DNA from: an uncultured Clostridium sp.
GTDB lineage: Bacteria > Bacillota > Clostridia > Lachnospirales > Lachnospiraceae
Direction: 5' to 3'
Assembly (NCBI GenBank): GCA_938036545.1
Contig: CALHQJ010000106.1
Coordinates: forward strand, 1-26,525
Length of the DNA: 26,525 bases
Shown here: positions 1 to 7,011 of the stretch, one piece after another
Layout: each line of letters starts with the position of its first letter
Position numbering within the stretch: position 1 is the stretch's first letter
Notes under the pieces: generated by a model
Databases searched by the model: none
Told to the model about the DNA's origin: nothing
Seen by the model: the letters and a program-made list of their open reading frames with translations, nothing else
Program-made: the position numbers and the translations under genes

Positions 1-1
1 T

Positions 2-118
2 GTACTTCCTACTATTGGAAATCCACTTGGATATCTGGCAGCAGTGGCAATCGGATCAGCAGCCGGATGCGTGATATTAAGTCTGTTAAAGAAAAATCTT
101 GCTGAAGCAGACAGATAA
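2..118 (+). CDS. C-terminal fragment of a membrane protein, probably a PTS IIC component (5' end outside window)
   Basis: The reading frame is open from the window edge for 38 codons and stops with TAA at 116-118. The peptide starts VLPTIGNPLGYLAAVAIG, contains one hydrophobic, Gly/Ala-rich stretch that looks like a last membrane helix, and ends in a short basic/acidic tail (LLKKNLAEADR). A P-x-x-x-N-P-L-x-Y segment followed by a final helix and a LLKK tail is typical of the end of fructose/mannitol-type PTS IIC proteins, which carry a sugar across the membrane while phosphorylating it. With only 38 residues this assignment is tentative, and another polytopic transporter is possible. A bidirectional terminator follows at 139-195. 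Confidence 0.5.
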   Translation, partial: VLPTIGNPLGYLAAVAIGSAAGCVILSLLKKNLAEADR

Positions 119-138
119 AATTTATTTGCAGCAGCAAT

Positions 139-195
139 AAAAGAGCCAGCGTTCTGGTTGAGGTAACCCTGTAACCAGTCCGATGGCTCTTTTTG
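139..195. terminator. Bidirectional rho-independent terminator between convergent genes
   Basis: The arms AAAAGAGCCA (139-148) and TGGCTCTTTT (184-193) are perfect complements. A second inner pairing (CTGGTT at 153-158 with AACCAG at 173-178) closes most of the loop. A T-run follows on the plus strand (about 189-194), and the matching A-run gives a T-run on the minus strand. It can therefore end both the leftmost gene and the MFS gene that converges on it. Confidence 0.8.
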
Positions 196-216
196 CAGGT
201 TGCTGCGCCTGGCAGT

Positions 217-1368
217 TTATTTTAACTGGGCTTCGGTCTGTTCCAGTTTTTTTAAAGCAATACAGAAGAATAAAAGCCCGGCGCAGGGAATAATATTGGA
301 AGCCATGCCTATTTGAATGCCGCCGTATTCGGAAATGATTCCAATGAGCCAGGGCATCAGGATGGCTCCGCTGCTGGCAGCCGGAAGCATGACTCCCATG
401 CTGGTAACACTGGTCATTCGTCCGGCGCTGGCAACTGCTGTTGGATTTAAGCCAGCCATGGAAAATGCAAATGCAAAAAGGAGCAGAATGGCAGTAATCT
501 GGGTGTTGGCAGCCATGAGCCCAATATAAAAGATAATGCATCCTACAGACATTTTAATCATGGAAGAGGCAGCATTTTTAATTGGAAAGACAAAGGCAAT
601 CAACATTCTGGCCATTAAAGTGGCAGTCCACATTACAGTTACAGTGTAGGTGCTTAAGGCTCCGGATAAAATACCGCTTCCTTTAAAATAAGTAACCATC
701 CAGCCGGTAACGCTGGTTTCTGCGGCATTTTGGCAGAACAGGAGACCGGTCAGCAGCCAGAATTTCCAGCTTTTTAAAAAGCTCCAGTCGGTTGAGCCTT
801 CCTTTTTCTGGGAACGGGTTTTTAAGGATATAGAGGAAAAGGAAAGCCATAAAGCCAGGCCGCAGCCAGCCAGTACAAACATAGGGAGCTGACTGCCTGC
901 TTTCGCTGCAGCCGCAATGAAAAAGGGACATAACAAAGCTCCAAAGGCATAGCAGCTATGCATGAGATTCATGCCTTTCGTTCCGTTTTCTGAGTTATCC
1001 CGCACCAGTATGGTACAAATGTTAATGGTACTTCCTTTGGCAATGCCGGTCAGAAAGAAGGCCGCCATCAAAAGAGCCATCCAGGAAGAAATCCCCATAA
1101 GCAGGTAACCTGCAAAATATCCGGATGTCAGGATTAAAATCGTTTTTTTCAGACCGATTTTAGCAGGAAGGACTCCGGCGGCAAAGCCCGCTATCAGGTT
1201 GCCGATACTCATCAGAGATAAAAGAGCTCCGGTCATTCCATAGTCAAAACCATATAATTCCTGTAGCAGGCTGACGACTACGCCGCTGCTGATGGCGCAG
1301 ATTCCGCTTATGAAAAAAGCGAAAAACCCTACGTTCCGCTGTTTAGAAGATTTTGCATCTGAGTTCAT
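217..1368 (-). CDS. MFS transporter
   Basis: This is a polytopic membrane protein of about 383 residues with around a dozen hydrophobic helices, as expected for the major facilitator superfamily. A degenerate motif A lies between the second and third helices (GVLPAKIGLKK), and Gly/Ala-rich helices follow. A hydrophilic stretch near the middle (LKTRSQKKEGSTDW) corresponds to the central cytoplasmic loop. The substrate cannot be read from the sequence. Two ATGs are possible two codons apart (1374 and 1368). The Shine-Dalgarno AGGGGAG at 1376-1382 is only 1 nt from the first and 7 nt from the second, so I place the start at 1368. It is transcribed away from the HAD gene, from a promoter overlapped by a perfect palindrome, and ends at the shared terminator. 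Confidence 0.85.
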   Translation of the reverse strand: MNSDAKSSKQRNVGFFAFFISGICAISSGVVVSLLQELYGFDYGMTGALLSLMSIGNLIAGFAAGVLPAKIGLKKTILILTSGYFAGYLLMGISSWMALLMAAFFLTGIAKGSTINICTILVRDNSENGTKGMNLMHSCYAFGALLCPFFIAAAAKAGSQLPMFVLAGCGLALWLSFSSISLKTRSQKKEGSTDWSFLKSWKFWLLTGLLFCQNAAETSVTGWMVTYFKGSGILSGALSTYTVTVMWTATLMARMLIAFVFPIKNAASSMIKMSVGCIIFYIGLMAANTQITAILLLFAFAFSMAGLNPTAVASAGRMTSVTSMGVMLPAASSGAILMPWLIGIISEYGGIQIGMASNIIPCAGLLFFCIALKKLEQTEAQLK

Positions 1369-1390
1369 GTTCATACTCCCCTTTGCTTTA

Positions 1391-1403
1391 AATCGTTACG
1401 ATT
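1391..1403. promoter_or_regulatory. Putative operator: perfect 13-bp palindrome over the MFS -10 region
   Basis: AATCGT-T-ACGATT is a perfect inverted repeat with a 1-nt centre. It overlaps the predicted minus-strand -10 box and start-site region of the MFS gene, a typical position for a repressor site. No adjacent regulator gene identifies the protein. The half site is reminiscent of metal-regulator (Fur/Zur-type) boxes but is shorter, so I do not assign it. Confidence 0.45.
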
Positions 1404-1429
1404 ATATAATAAAACAGAAGAATTTAACA
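1401..1429 (-). promoter_or_regulatory. Predicted sigma-A promoter of the MFS gene
   Basis: On the minus strand, a TGTTAA -35 (1424-1429) and a perfect TATAAT -10 (1401-1406) are separated by 17 nt. The -35 is weak. The site lies about 20-30 nt upstream of the MFS Shine-Dalgarno. Confidence 0.5.
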
Positions 1430-1459
1430 GGCTTTTTACAGGATTTCCATGTTATTTTC

Positions 1460-1488
1460 TTGTACAGGAGATAAAAAGGTGCTATAGT
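1460..1488 (+). promoter_or_regulatory. Predicted sigma-A promoter of the HAD hydrolase gene
   Basis: TTGTAC (1460-1465) and TATAGT (1483-1488) are spaced by exactly 17 nt, upstream of the AGGAGG ribosome binding site of the gene starting at 1523. Confidence 0.6.
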
Positions 1489-1522
1489 AAGCATCAACAG
1501 AATTGACAGGAGGAAGGATTCA

Positions 1523-2191
1523 ATGTATAAATGCTGTATCTTTGATTTAGATGGAACGTTATTAAATACAGTAAAAGCGCTTCAGAAGGCCACCAATTTA
1601 ACAATGGAGCGGTTTGGCCTGGGAGAACTTTCCGAAGAGCAGATTAAAAGCATTGTAGGAGACGGATATAAGACCCAGATGGAGCGGGCTTTGAAGCTGT
1701 GCGGCGATAAGGAGCTGATTCATTACGAAGAGGCGCTGACGGCTTATATGGAGATTTTCGGAAAACACTGTATGTATCAGGTAGCGCCTTATGACGGGAT
1801 TTTAACGCTTTTGCAGAAAATCAGGGAGAAGGGGCTGAAAACGGCAGTATTTTCCAATAAACCCCACGCCCAGACGGTAGAAAACATCACAGGACTGTTT
1901 GGCAGAGAGGCCTTTGACACAGTTCGGGGACAGCAGGAAGGGATTCCCAAAAAGCCGGCTCCAGACGGCGTATTTCTGATTATGAAAGAACTGGGCGTAA
2001 AGCCGGGAGAGTGTTTGTATTTTGGAGATACGGGCACGGACATGCAGACAGGAAAAAATGCAGGTTTGGATACTGTAGGTGTTTTATGGGGGTTTCGGGG
2101 ACGGGAAGAACTGGAATCCTATTCTCCCAGGTATCTGATTGAAAAGCCGGAAGAAGCAATCCGGATTATCAGCGGAGAGCAGGGAATCTGA
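1523..2191 (+). CDS. HAD-superfamily hydrolase, phosphoglycolate phosphatase-like
   Basis: This 222-residue soluble protein carries all four HAD motifs in order. Motif I is FDLDGT with nucleophile D8 and acid/base D10. Motif II is FSN with S111. The motif III lysine is K143 or K144 in IPKKPAPDG. Motif IV is FGDTGTD with D169 and D173. An all-helical insertion after motif I (about residues 15-85) is a type-1 cap, as in phosphoglycolate phosphatase and beta-phosphoglucomutase. The family hydrolyses small phosphorylated metabolites, and the exact substrate cannot be read here. A strong AGGAGG precedes the ATG and it has its own promoter. It is probably a single-gene unit, since the next gene has a separate promoter. 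Confidence 0.9.
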   Translation: MYKCCIFDLDGTLLNTVKALQKATNLTMERFGLGELSEEQIKSIVGDGYKTQMERALKLCGDKELIHYEEALTAYMEIFGKHCMYQVAPYDGILTLLQKIREKGLKTAVFSNKPHAQTVENITGLFGREAFDTVRGQQEGIPKKPAPDGVFLIMKELGVKPGECLYFGDTGTDMQTGKNAGLDTVGVLWGFRGREELESYSPRYLIEKPEEAIRIISGEQGI

Positions 2192-2223
2192 CAGCTGTTG
2201 GAGACGTCCGCTCTTCTTTGTGA

Positions 2224-2252
2224 TTGCTATCAGGAAGGTTTGGGAGTATAAT
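2224..2252 (+). promoter_or_regulatory. Predicted promoter of the ktrB-ktrA operon
   Basis: TTGCTA (2224-2229) and a perfect TATAAT (2247-2252) are separated by 17 nt. The leader to the ktrB start would be only about 60 nt. It contains a perfect 12-bp palindrome CCTCCATGGAGG at 2262-2273, just past the expected start site, which could be an operator or a small hairpin. Confidence 0.55.
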
Positions 2253-2320
2253 AAACAACAGCCTCCATGGAGGAATGGGCGAAAAGCCTTTTGACTTAAC
2301 ATTATTTGACGGAGATAAGT

Positions 2321-3670
2321 ATGGAAAAAAGAACATTACCCAGACGCCAATTATCCCAGACTCAGTTTATCGCTTATGGATTTTTGGTAATGATTTTAAC
2401 AGGTGCTCTGCTGCTGATGCTGCCCATATCCAGCAGATCCGGAGAAAGTCAGGGATTTTTAGACTGCCTGTTTACAGCCACCAGTGCATCCTGCGTTACC
2501 GGTTTAGTGGTAGCCGATACCTGGAGCAACTGGACTGTGTTTGGCCAGCTGGTTATTTTGACTATGATCCAGATCGGCGGACTGGGATTTATTACAATCG
2601 GCGTGTTTATTTCGATTATTTTAAGAAGAAAAATCGGCTTGAAAGAGCGGGGCTTGATGCAGGAAAGCGTCAACACCATTCAGATCAGCGGAGTTGTGAA
2701 GCTGGCACGGAAAATCATTTTTGGTACAGCCATGATTGAAGGAATCGGCGCTGTGCTTCTGGCAGTTCGGTTCATTCCCCGCTTTGGCCTGGCAAGAGGC
2801 ATTTATTACGGCATTTTCCACTCCATTTCTGCATTTTGCAACGCAGGCTTTGATTTAATGGGATGCGACACTCCCTATATGTCTCTGGTAGGATACAGCG
2901 GAGACTGGCTGGTCAATTTCGTAATCATGTCCCTGATTGTAATCGGCGGTTTAGGCTTTATTGTGTGGGACGATTTGAGCAGGAAGGGCCTTCGTTTTAA
3001 GTCCTATATGCTCCATACCAAGATTGTCCTGCTAACCACTCTGGCTCTGATTTTTGGCGGCGCTTTGCTGATTGGAATTTCAGAGAGAAACAACCTGATG
3101 GCAGAAATGGGAATGGGAGAACGGATTCTTACGTCCCTGTTTGCATCTGTTACTGCAAGAACTGCCGGATTTAATACCATTGACATTGCATCTATGCGTC
3201 CGGCCAGCAAATTACTGACAATTTTCCTGATGTACATTGGAGGAAGCCCTGGTTCGACTGCCGGCGGCGTAAAGACGACAACGGTGATTGTTCTTTTGCT
3301 GTACCTCGGCTCCACCATCAAACGAACCCATGGCGTTAATATTTTCGGACGCCGTCTGGAAGAGGATTCCATTATGAGGGCAAGCTGTATCTGTACCATT
3401 AACCTGATGCTGGCGCTGACCGTTGCTACGATTATATTGATGATGCAGAATCTGGACGCAATGGATGTGCTTTTGGAAACATTCTCTGCCATAGGAACCG
3501 TAGGCATGTCTTCCGGAATCACCAGGGATTTAAGTGCATTTTCAAGAGTAATGATTATTCTGTTGATGTACTGCGGACGAATTGGAAGTTTATCCTTTGC
3601 TTTGACCTTTACGCAAAATATGAAGCTGGCAAAGGTTCGTCTTCCAGAAGAGAAGATTACCATAGGATAA
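2321..3670 (+). CDS. ktrB: Potassium uptake channel subunit KtrB (TrkH/KtrB family)
   Basis: This integral membrane protein of 449 residues is the usual KtrB length. It shows the fourfold pore repeat of the SKT family, each repeat with the filter glycine: SASCVTGL, SAFCNAGF, TARTAGF and GTVGMSSG. It forms the K+ pathway, often Na+-coupled, and is gated by the cytoplasmic KtrA ring. The frame continues upstream to a TTG at 2306. I choose ATG 2321 because GGAG at 2311-2314 is 6 nt before it. It has a promoter at 2224-2252 and heads an operon with ktrA. The stop codon at 3668-3670 lies inside the 8-bp target duplication of a mobile element that now separates the two genes. Confidence 0.93.
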   Translation: MEKRTLPRRQLSQTQFIAYGFLVMILTGALLLMLPISSRSGESQGFLDCLFTATSASCVTGLVVADTWSNWTVFGQLVILTMIQIGGLGFITIGVFISIILRRKIGLKERGLMQESVNTIQISGVVKLARKIIFGTAMIEGIGAVLLAVRFIPRFGLARGIYYGIFHSISAFCNAGFDLMGCDTPYMSLVGYSGDWLVNFVIMSLIVIGGLGFIVWDDLSRKGLRFKSYMLHTKIVLLTTLALIFGGALLIGISERNNLMAEMGMGERILTSLFASVTARTAGFNTIDIASMRPASKLLTIFLMYIGGSPGSTAGGVKTTTVIVLLLYLGSTIKRTHGVNIFGRRLEEDSIMRASCICTINLMLALTVATIILMMQNLDAMDVLLETFSAIGTVGMSSGITRDLSAFSRVMIILLMYCGRIGSLSFALTFTQNMKLAKVRLPEEKITIG

Positions 3671-3672
3671 TG

Positions 3673-3822
3673 GTAACAGTTCAGCCATGCGAAGATTCAG
3701 ACAGAAAAAGCATTGAAAGCTTGTTTTCATAAGAATTTTTCTGTCTGAATCTTCATAGGGCTGACGCCTGACGCTTCTTGCACGCTTACAGCGTGCAAGA
3801 AGATGCATGGCTGAATTGTTAC
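3673..3822 (+). mobile_element. MITE-like palindromic element, full-length copy 1 (150 bp), between ktrB and ktrA
   Basis: The ends are GTAACAGTTCAGCCATGC (3673-3690) and its complement at 3805-3822 with one G-T wobble. Flanking direct repeats are GGATAATG (3665-3672) and AGATAATG (3823-3830), matching at 7 of 8. Inside is a perfect 19-bp stem (3691-3709 with 3736-3754), a small GGC-TGAC-GCC hairpin near 3759-3768, and a perfect 12-bp stem with a TTACA loop (3774-3785 with 3791-3802). The whole element can fold into a closed multi-branch structure. It has no coding capacity. Confidence 0.9.
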
Positions 3823-3840
3823 AGATAATGGGAGGAATAT

Positions 3841-4491
3841 ATGAAATCAATTTTGATTATAGGAATGGGCCGTTTTGGCAATCATTTGTGTAAACAACTG
3901 GCAGAACTGGGCAATCAGATTATGATTGTGGATCAGGAAGAAGAAAAGCTGGAAGCCATGCTTCCCTATGTAATCAGCGCCAAAATTGGTGACTGCACGA
4001 ATGAATCGGTATTGAAAAGTCTGGGAATTTCCAATTTTGACATCTGCTTTATCTGTATTGGAACCAACTTCCAGAGCAGCCTGGAAATTACCAGCATGGT
4101 AAAAGAGCTGGGTGCAAAATGGGTAGTCAGCAAAGCTACCAGAGACATCCATGCCAAGTTTTTGCTGAGAAACGGAGCCGATGAGGTGGTCTATCCGGAT
4201 CGGGATCTGGCAGAGAAGATTGCAGTCCGTTACAGCGCTAACCATGTATTTGATTATATTGAACTGACCGATGAATTTTCCATTTATGAGATTCCGCCTC
4301 TGGCAGAATGGGTGGGAAAAAGTATTAAAGAATTGAGCATCCGAAACCGGTATAAAATTAATATTTTGGCAACCAAGGAAGACGGGGAAGCCAAGTTGAT
4401 GCCTGGAGCCGACTACATTATTCAGGCCAATGAGCATTTAATGATTATCGGACGGAAATCTGATGTAGATAAATTATTAGAAAAGATATAA
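3841..4491 (+). CDS. ktrA: Potassium uptake regulatory subunit KtrA (RCK/TrkA-N + TrkA-C)
   Basis: This cytoplasmic protein of 216 residues is the normal length for KtrA. An N-terminal Rossmann fold has the nucleotide motif G8-M-G10-R-F-G13, with D31 at the end of the second strand to bind ribose. This is the RCK_N domain that senses ATP/ADP or NAD(H). Residues from about 135 to the end form the TrkA-C domain, which in Firmicutes KtrA often binds c-di-AMP. It gates KtrB. The Shine-Dalgarno GGGAGG at 3830-3835 lies just after the inserted element. If the element and one 8-bp repeat are removed, ktrB and ktrA are only about a dozen bases apart, so they are an ancestral operon. Confidence 0.93.
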   Translation: MKSILIIGMGRFGNHLCKQLAELGNQIMIVDQEEEKLEAMLPYVISAKIGDCTNESVLKSLGISNFDICFICIGTNFQSSLEITSMVKELGAKWVVSKATRDIHAKFLLRNGADEVVYPDRDLAEKIAVRYSANHVFDYIELTDEFSIYEIPPLAEWVGKSIKELSIRNRYKINILATKEDGEAKLMPGADYIIQANEHLMIIGRKSDVDKLLEKI

Positions 4492-4494
4492 CTG

Positions 4495-4528
4495 TTCAGG
4501 ATGGGGCATTTTTTCCCTCCGTCCTGAA
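4495..4528 (+). promoter_or_regulatory. Stem-loop between ktrA and the CobW-type gene (possible weak terminator)
   Basis: TTCAGGA (4495-4501) pairs with TCCTGAA (4522-4528), and an inner GGGG can pair with CCCTCC. The T-run lies inside the loop and none follows the stem, so this is not a classic terminator. It could be a 3'-stabilising or attenuating hairpin. Confidence 0.4.
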
Positions 4529-4570
4529 TCATTATGATAAGATATAGAAAAGACAGGAGGCAGATTTATT

Positions 4571-5686
4571 ATGACAAAGATTGATATTATTTCCGGCTTT
4601 TTAGGAGCAGGAAAGACTACATTTATTAAAAAACTGTTAGAGGAAGCTATTGCAGGCGAGCAGGTGGTTCTCATTGAAAATGAGTTTGGCGAGATCGGCA
4701 TTGACGGCGGATTTTTAAAGAATTCGGGTATTGAGATTCGGGAAATGAATTCCGGCTGTATCTGCTGCTCATTAGTGGGAGACTTCGGAGCTTCCCTGGC
4801 AGAGGTGTTAAAGACCTATAAGCCGGATCGGGTAATTATCGAGCCGTCAGGCGTTGGAAAGCTGTCTGATGTAATGAAGGCGGTCAGAGACGTTTCTGCT
4901 GACATGGATGTGATTTTAAACAGCGCTGTTACGATTGTAGACGCCGCAAAGTGCAAAATGTATATGAAGAACTTCGGCGAGTTCTTTAACAACCAGATTG
5001 AAAATGCCGGAACCATTGTTCTCAGCCGTACTGATGTGGCAGATGAGAAAAAGGTAGAAGCTGCTGCGGCCATGATCCGCGAGCACAATGCAAAGGCGTC
5101 TATTGTGACAACCCCATGCGCTCAGTTGACAGGCCCCCAGTTATTAGAAATTATTGAAAAGCCAGATACCATGATGGAGGACTTGCTGAAGGAAGTGGAG
5201 GCCAGCCACCACGACCATGAGCATCACCACCACGAGCACGAACATGAGTGCAGCTGTGGCCACGACCATGAACATCATCAAGAGCATGACCATGAGTGCG
5301 GCTGTGGTCACGACCATGAGCATCACCATGACCATGGCCACAACCACGGTGAAGGATGCACCTGCGGCTGCCATGATCACAACCACGACCATCACGCAGA
5401 TGAAGTATTCTCCAGCTGGGGGATGGAAACGGCTGCTCCAATTACCAGAGAAAAACTGGAAGCAATTTTGGAGGATTTATCTGAGACCACCGTTTACGGC
5501 GACGTTTTAAGAGCCAAGGGAATGCTTCCTACTGAAAAGGCAGGGGAATGGCTGTATTTCGACTTAGTTCCGGAAGAATATGAGATTCGGGAAGGCCAGC
5601 CAGAGTACACCGGTAAGGTATGTGTGATTGGTGCAAGGCTGAAAGAAGAGGAATTGAGCCAGGCATTTGGAAAGAGCCAGTCATAA
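4571..5686 (+). CDS. CobW/YciC-type G3E GTPase, zinc (metal) chaperone with His/Cys-rich loop
   Basis: This 371-residue protein has the G3E GTPase signatures in order: Walker A GFLGAGKTT (residues 9-17), the ENEFGE-IGIDG segment (36-46), the metal motif C63-I-C65-C66, EPSG (91-94) and an NKxD-like SRTD (152-155). A C-terminal CobW_C domain spans about 277-371. Between them, residues 213-275 are an extreme His/Asp/Glu/Cys region with three CxCG motifs, a probable metal store or delivery arm. COG0523 proteins of this shape deliver Zn(II) or another divalent metal using GTP hydrolysis. AGGAGG at 4555-4560 lies 10 nt before the ATG. No Zur-like box was recognised upstream. It was probably cotranscribed with the GTPase gene at 5869 before the insertion at 5690. 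Confidence 0.9.
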   Translation: MTKIDIISGFLGAGKTTFIKKLLEEAIAGEQVVLIENEFGEIGIDGGFLKNSGIEIREMNSGCICCSLVGDFGASLAEVLKTYKPDRVIIEPSGVGKLSDVMKAVRDVSADMDVILNSAVTIVDAAKCKMYMKNFGEFFNNQIENAGTIVLSRTDVADEKKVEAAAAMIREHNAKASIVTTPCAQLTGPQLLEIIEKPDTMMEDLLKEVEASHHDHEHHHHEHEHECSCGHDHEHHQEHDHECGCGHDHEHHHDHGHNHGEGCTCGCHDHNHDHHADEVFSSWGMETAAPITREKLEAILEDLSETTVYGDVLRAKGMLPTEKAGEWLYFDLVPEEYEIREGQPEYTGKVCVIGARLKEEELSQAFGKSQS

Positions 5687-5689
5687 AAT

Positions 5690-5840
5690 GTAACAATTCA
5701 GCCATGCGAGGATTCAGACAGAAAAAAGCGTTGAAAGCTTGTTTTCATAGGAATTTTTCTGCCTGAATCTTCATAGGGCGGACGCCCAACGCTTCTTGCA
5801 CGCTTACAGCGGGCAAGAAGATGCATGGCTGAACTGTTAC
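5690..5840 (+). mobile_element. MITE-like palindromic element, full-length copy 2 (151 bp)
   Basis: It has the same ends and internal plan as the copy at 3673, in the same orientation. Flanking repeats are CATAAAAT (5682-5689) and CATAAAAC (5841-5848), matching at 7 of 8. The left repeat overlaps the TAA stop of the CobW-type gene. The long internal stem keeps pairing apart from one G-U and one A-C, the 12-bp stem has one mismatch, and the small hairpin is stronger here (GGGC-GGAC-GCCC). Confidence 0.9.
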
Positions 5841-5868
5841 CATAAAACAGGTTTAGGAGCAGAGATAG

Positions 5869-6825
5869 ATGGAAAAAATGATAGAAGACGAAATTATGCC
5901 GTTGTTTCTGATTAATGGTTTTCTGGAAGCGGGAAAAACCCAGTTTCTTCAGTTTACCATGCAGCAGGAATATTTTCAGGCAGAAGGCCGTACTCTTTTG
6001 ATTGTCTGCGAAGAGGGAGATACGGAGTTTGACGAAAAGATTTTAAAGGACAGCCGTACCGATGTGGTATATGTGGAAGACCAGTCCCAGCTGACTCCGG
6101 AATTTCTGACGGATTTGGAGCTGATGCATAATCCGGAGAGAGTGTTGATGGAATGGAACGGCATGTGGAATCAGGATGAGCTGCGCCTTCCAAATGACTG
6201 GCAGGTATACCAGCAGATTACCATTATTGACGGTTCTACCTTTGATTTGTATGTTGCAAATATGAAGCCTCTCTTGGGAGCAATGGTGAGAAACAGCGAA
6301 CTGATTATTATGAACCGCTGCGACGGCATATCAGATGATAAACTTACAGGATACCGCAGAGGCCTAAGAGCTATGAGCCGAAACAGCGAGATTGTGCTGG
6401 AAGATGCCAATGGAGAGATTGCCCAGGATATGCTGGAAGAGGATCTGCCTTACGATTTACAGGCACCGGTAATTGAGATTAAACCGGAACACTATGGAAC
6501 CTGGTACATTGACTGTATGGACAATACAGAGCGCTACGAGGGAAAGATTGTAGAATTTACTGCAATGGTACTGAAATCTGAGAATTTCCCTAAAAACTAC
6601 TTTGTTCCAGGCCGCATGGCTATGACCTGCTGCGAGGCGGATATGACCTTTTTAGGATTTATCTGCAAAGCCAGAGAAGCAAGACATTTGGAGACCAGAC
6701 AGTGGGTTCATGTAAGAGCAAAAGTGGCAAAAGAATATTGGCAGGATTACGGCGGGGAGGGCCCTGTACTTTACGCAGAGTCTGTAGAACCGGCAGAAGA
6801 AATTAAAGAAGTTGTGCAGTTTTAA
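5869..6825 (+). CDS. G3E-family GTP-binding protein fused to a DUF1980/YcgQ-like C-terminal domain
   Basis: In this 318-residue protein, residues 10-200 look like a CobW/HypB/UreG GTPase with Walker A G17-FLEAGKT24 and an NKxD-like N149-R-C-D152. The CxCC metal motif is absent, and the ENEFGE and EPSG segments are replaced by EEGDTEFDE and MEWNG. Residues about 205-310 resemble the C-terminal domain of YcgQ (DUF1980/TIGR03943): GKIVEFTAMV, a F-x-K-N-x-F-V-x-G-R-M motif, then MTCCEAD with C254/C255, then a VRAKV strand. Metal handling or a related redox role is inferred from the neighbouring His-rich GTPase and the CC motif. The usual permease partner YcgR is not present. AGGAG at 5854-5858 supports the ATG at 5869. 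Confidence 0.75.
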   Translation: MEKMIEDEIMPLFLINGFLEAGKTQFLQFTMQQEYFQAEGRTLLIVCEEGDTEFDEKILKDSRTDVVYVEDQSQLTPEFLTDLELMHNPERVLMEWNGMWNQDELRLPNDWQVYQQITIIDGSTFDLYVANMKPLLGAMVRNSELIIMNRCDGISDDKLTGYRRGLRAMSRNSEIVLEDANGEIAQDMLEEDLPYDLQAPVIEIKPEHYGTWYIDCMDNTERYEGKIVEFTAMVLKSENFPKNYFVPGRMAMTCCEADMTFLGFICKAREARHLETRQWVHVRAKVAKEYWQDYGGEGPVLYAESVEPAEEIKEVVQF

Positions 6826-6832
6826 AGAATTG

Positions 6833-6889
6833 CCGCAAAGTGATTTGGAGGATAATAAAATTCACCCAGCCGCTTTGCGGTATTTTTTT
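6833..6889 (+). terminator. Rho-independent terminator after the GTPase operon
   Basis: CCGCAAAGTG (6833-6842) pairs with CGCTTTGCGG (6871-6880) over 10 bp with one G-U wobble, followed by a T-rich run (6881-6889). It isolates the GTPase genes from the phosphate operon. Confidence 0.85.
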
Positions 6890-6896
6890 ACCTAAA

Positions 6897-6941
6897 TTTG
6901 ACGAAAGGCTGATATTAGATTTTACGAAGAATCAGTATACT
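6897..6941 (+). promoter_or_regulatory. Predicted pst promoter with a possible activator direct repeat
   Basis: A -10 box TATACT lies at 6936-6941 but the -35 position (TATTAG) is poor, as expected for an activated promoter. TTTGACGAA (6897-6905) is repeated as TTTTACGAA (6920-6928), spaced 23 bp or about two helical turns, directly upstream. This is where a PhoB/PhoP-type activator would bind, but the repeat is not a recognised Pho box. Confidence 0.4.
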
Positions 6942-7011
6942 CTGTAATGTGCTTACAAAGAGCACAGCACAAAAGGGAATAGAAAACAGATTTGAAAAGA
7001 GGAAAATAATT

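Noticed and set aside
2253..2320. c-di-AMP (ydaO-type) riboswitch upstream of ktrB
   Set aside because: The predicted leader is only about 60 nt and has no ydaO-like fold, only a 12-bp palindrome.
3004..3663. 219-codon frame antisense to ktrB
   Set aside because: It is a shadow of the ktrB coding frame, with no ribosome site, promoter or recognisable protein.
5213..5400. Long open frames in other frames and strands across the His-rich region
   Set aside because: They are by-products of the biased CAY/GAY codons of the CobW-type gene, with no ribosome sites and low-complexity products.
3673..5840. Reading the repeated palindromes as CRISPR repeats or as plain REP/terminator hairpins
   Set aside because: Copies are dispersed singly with no spacers, have defined ends and flanking 8-bp duplications, and lack T-runs, so insertion elements explain them better.
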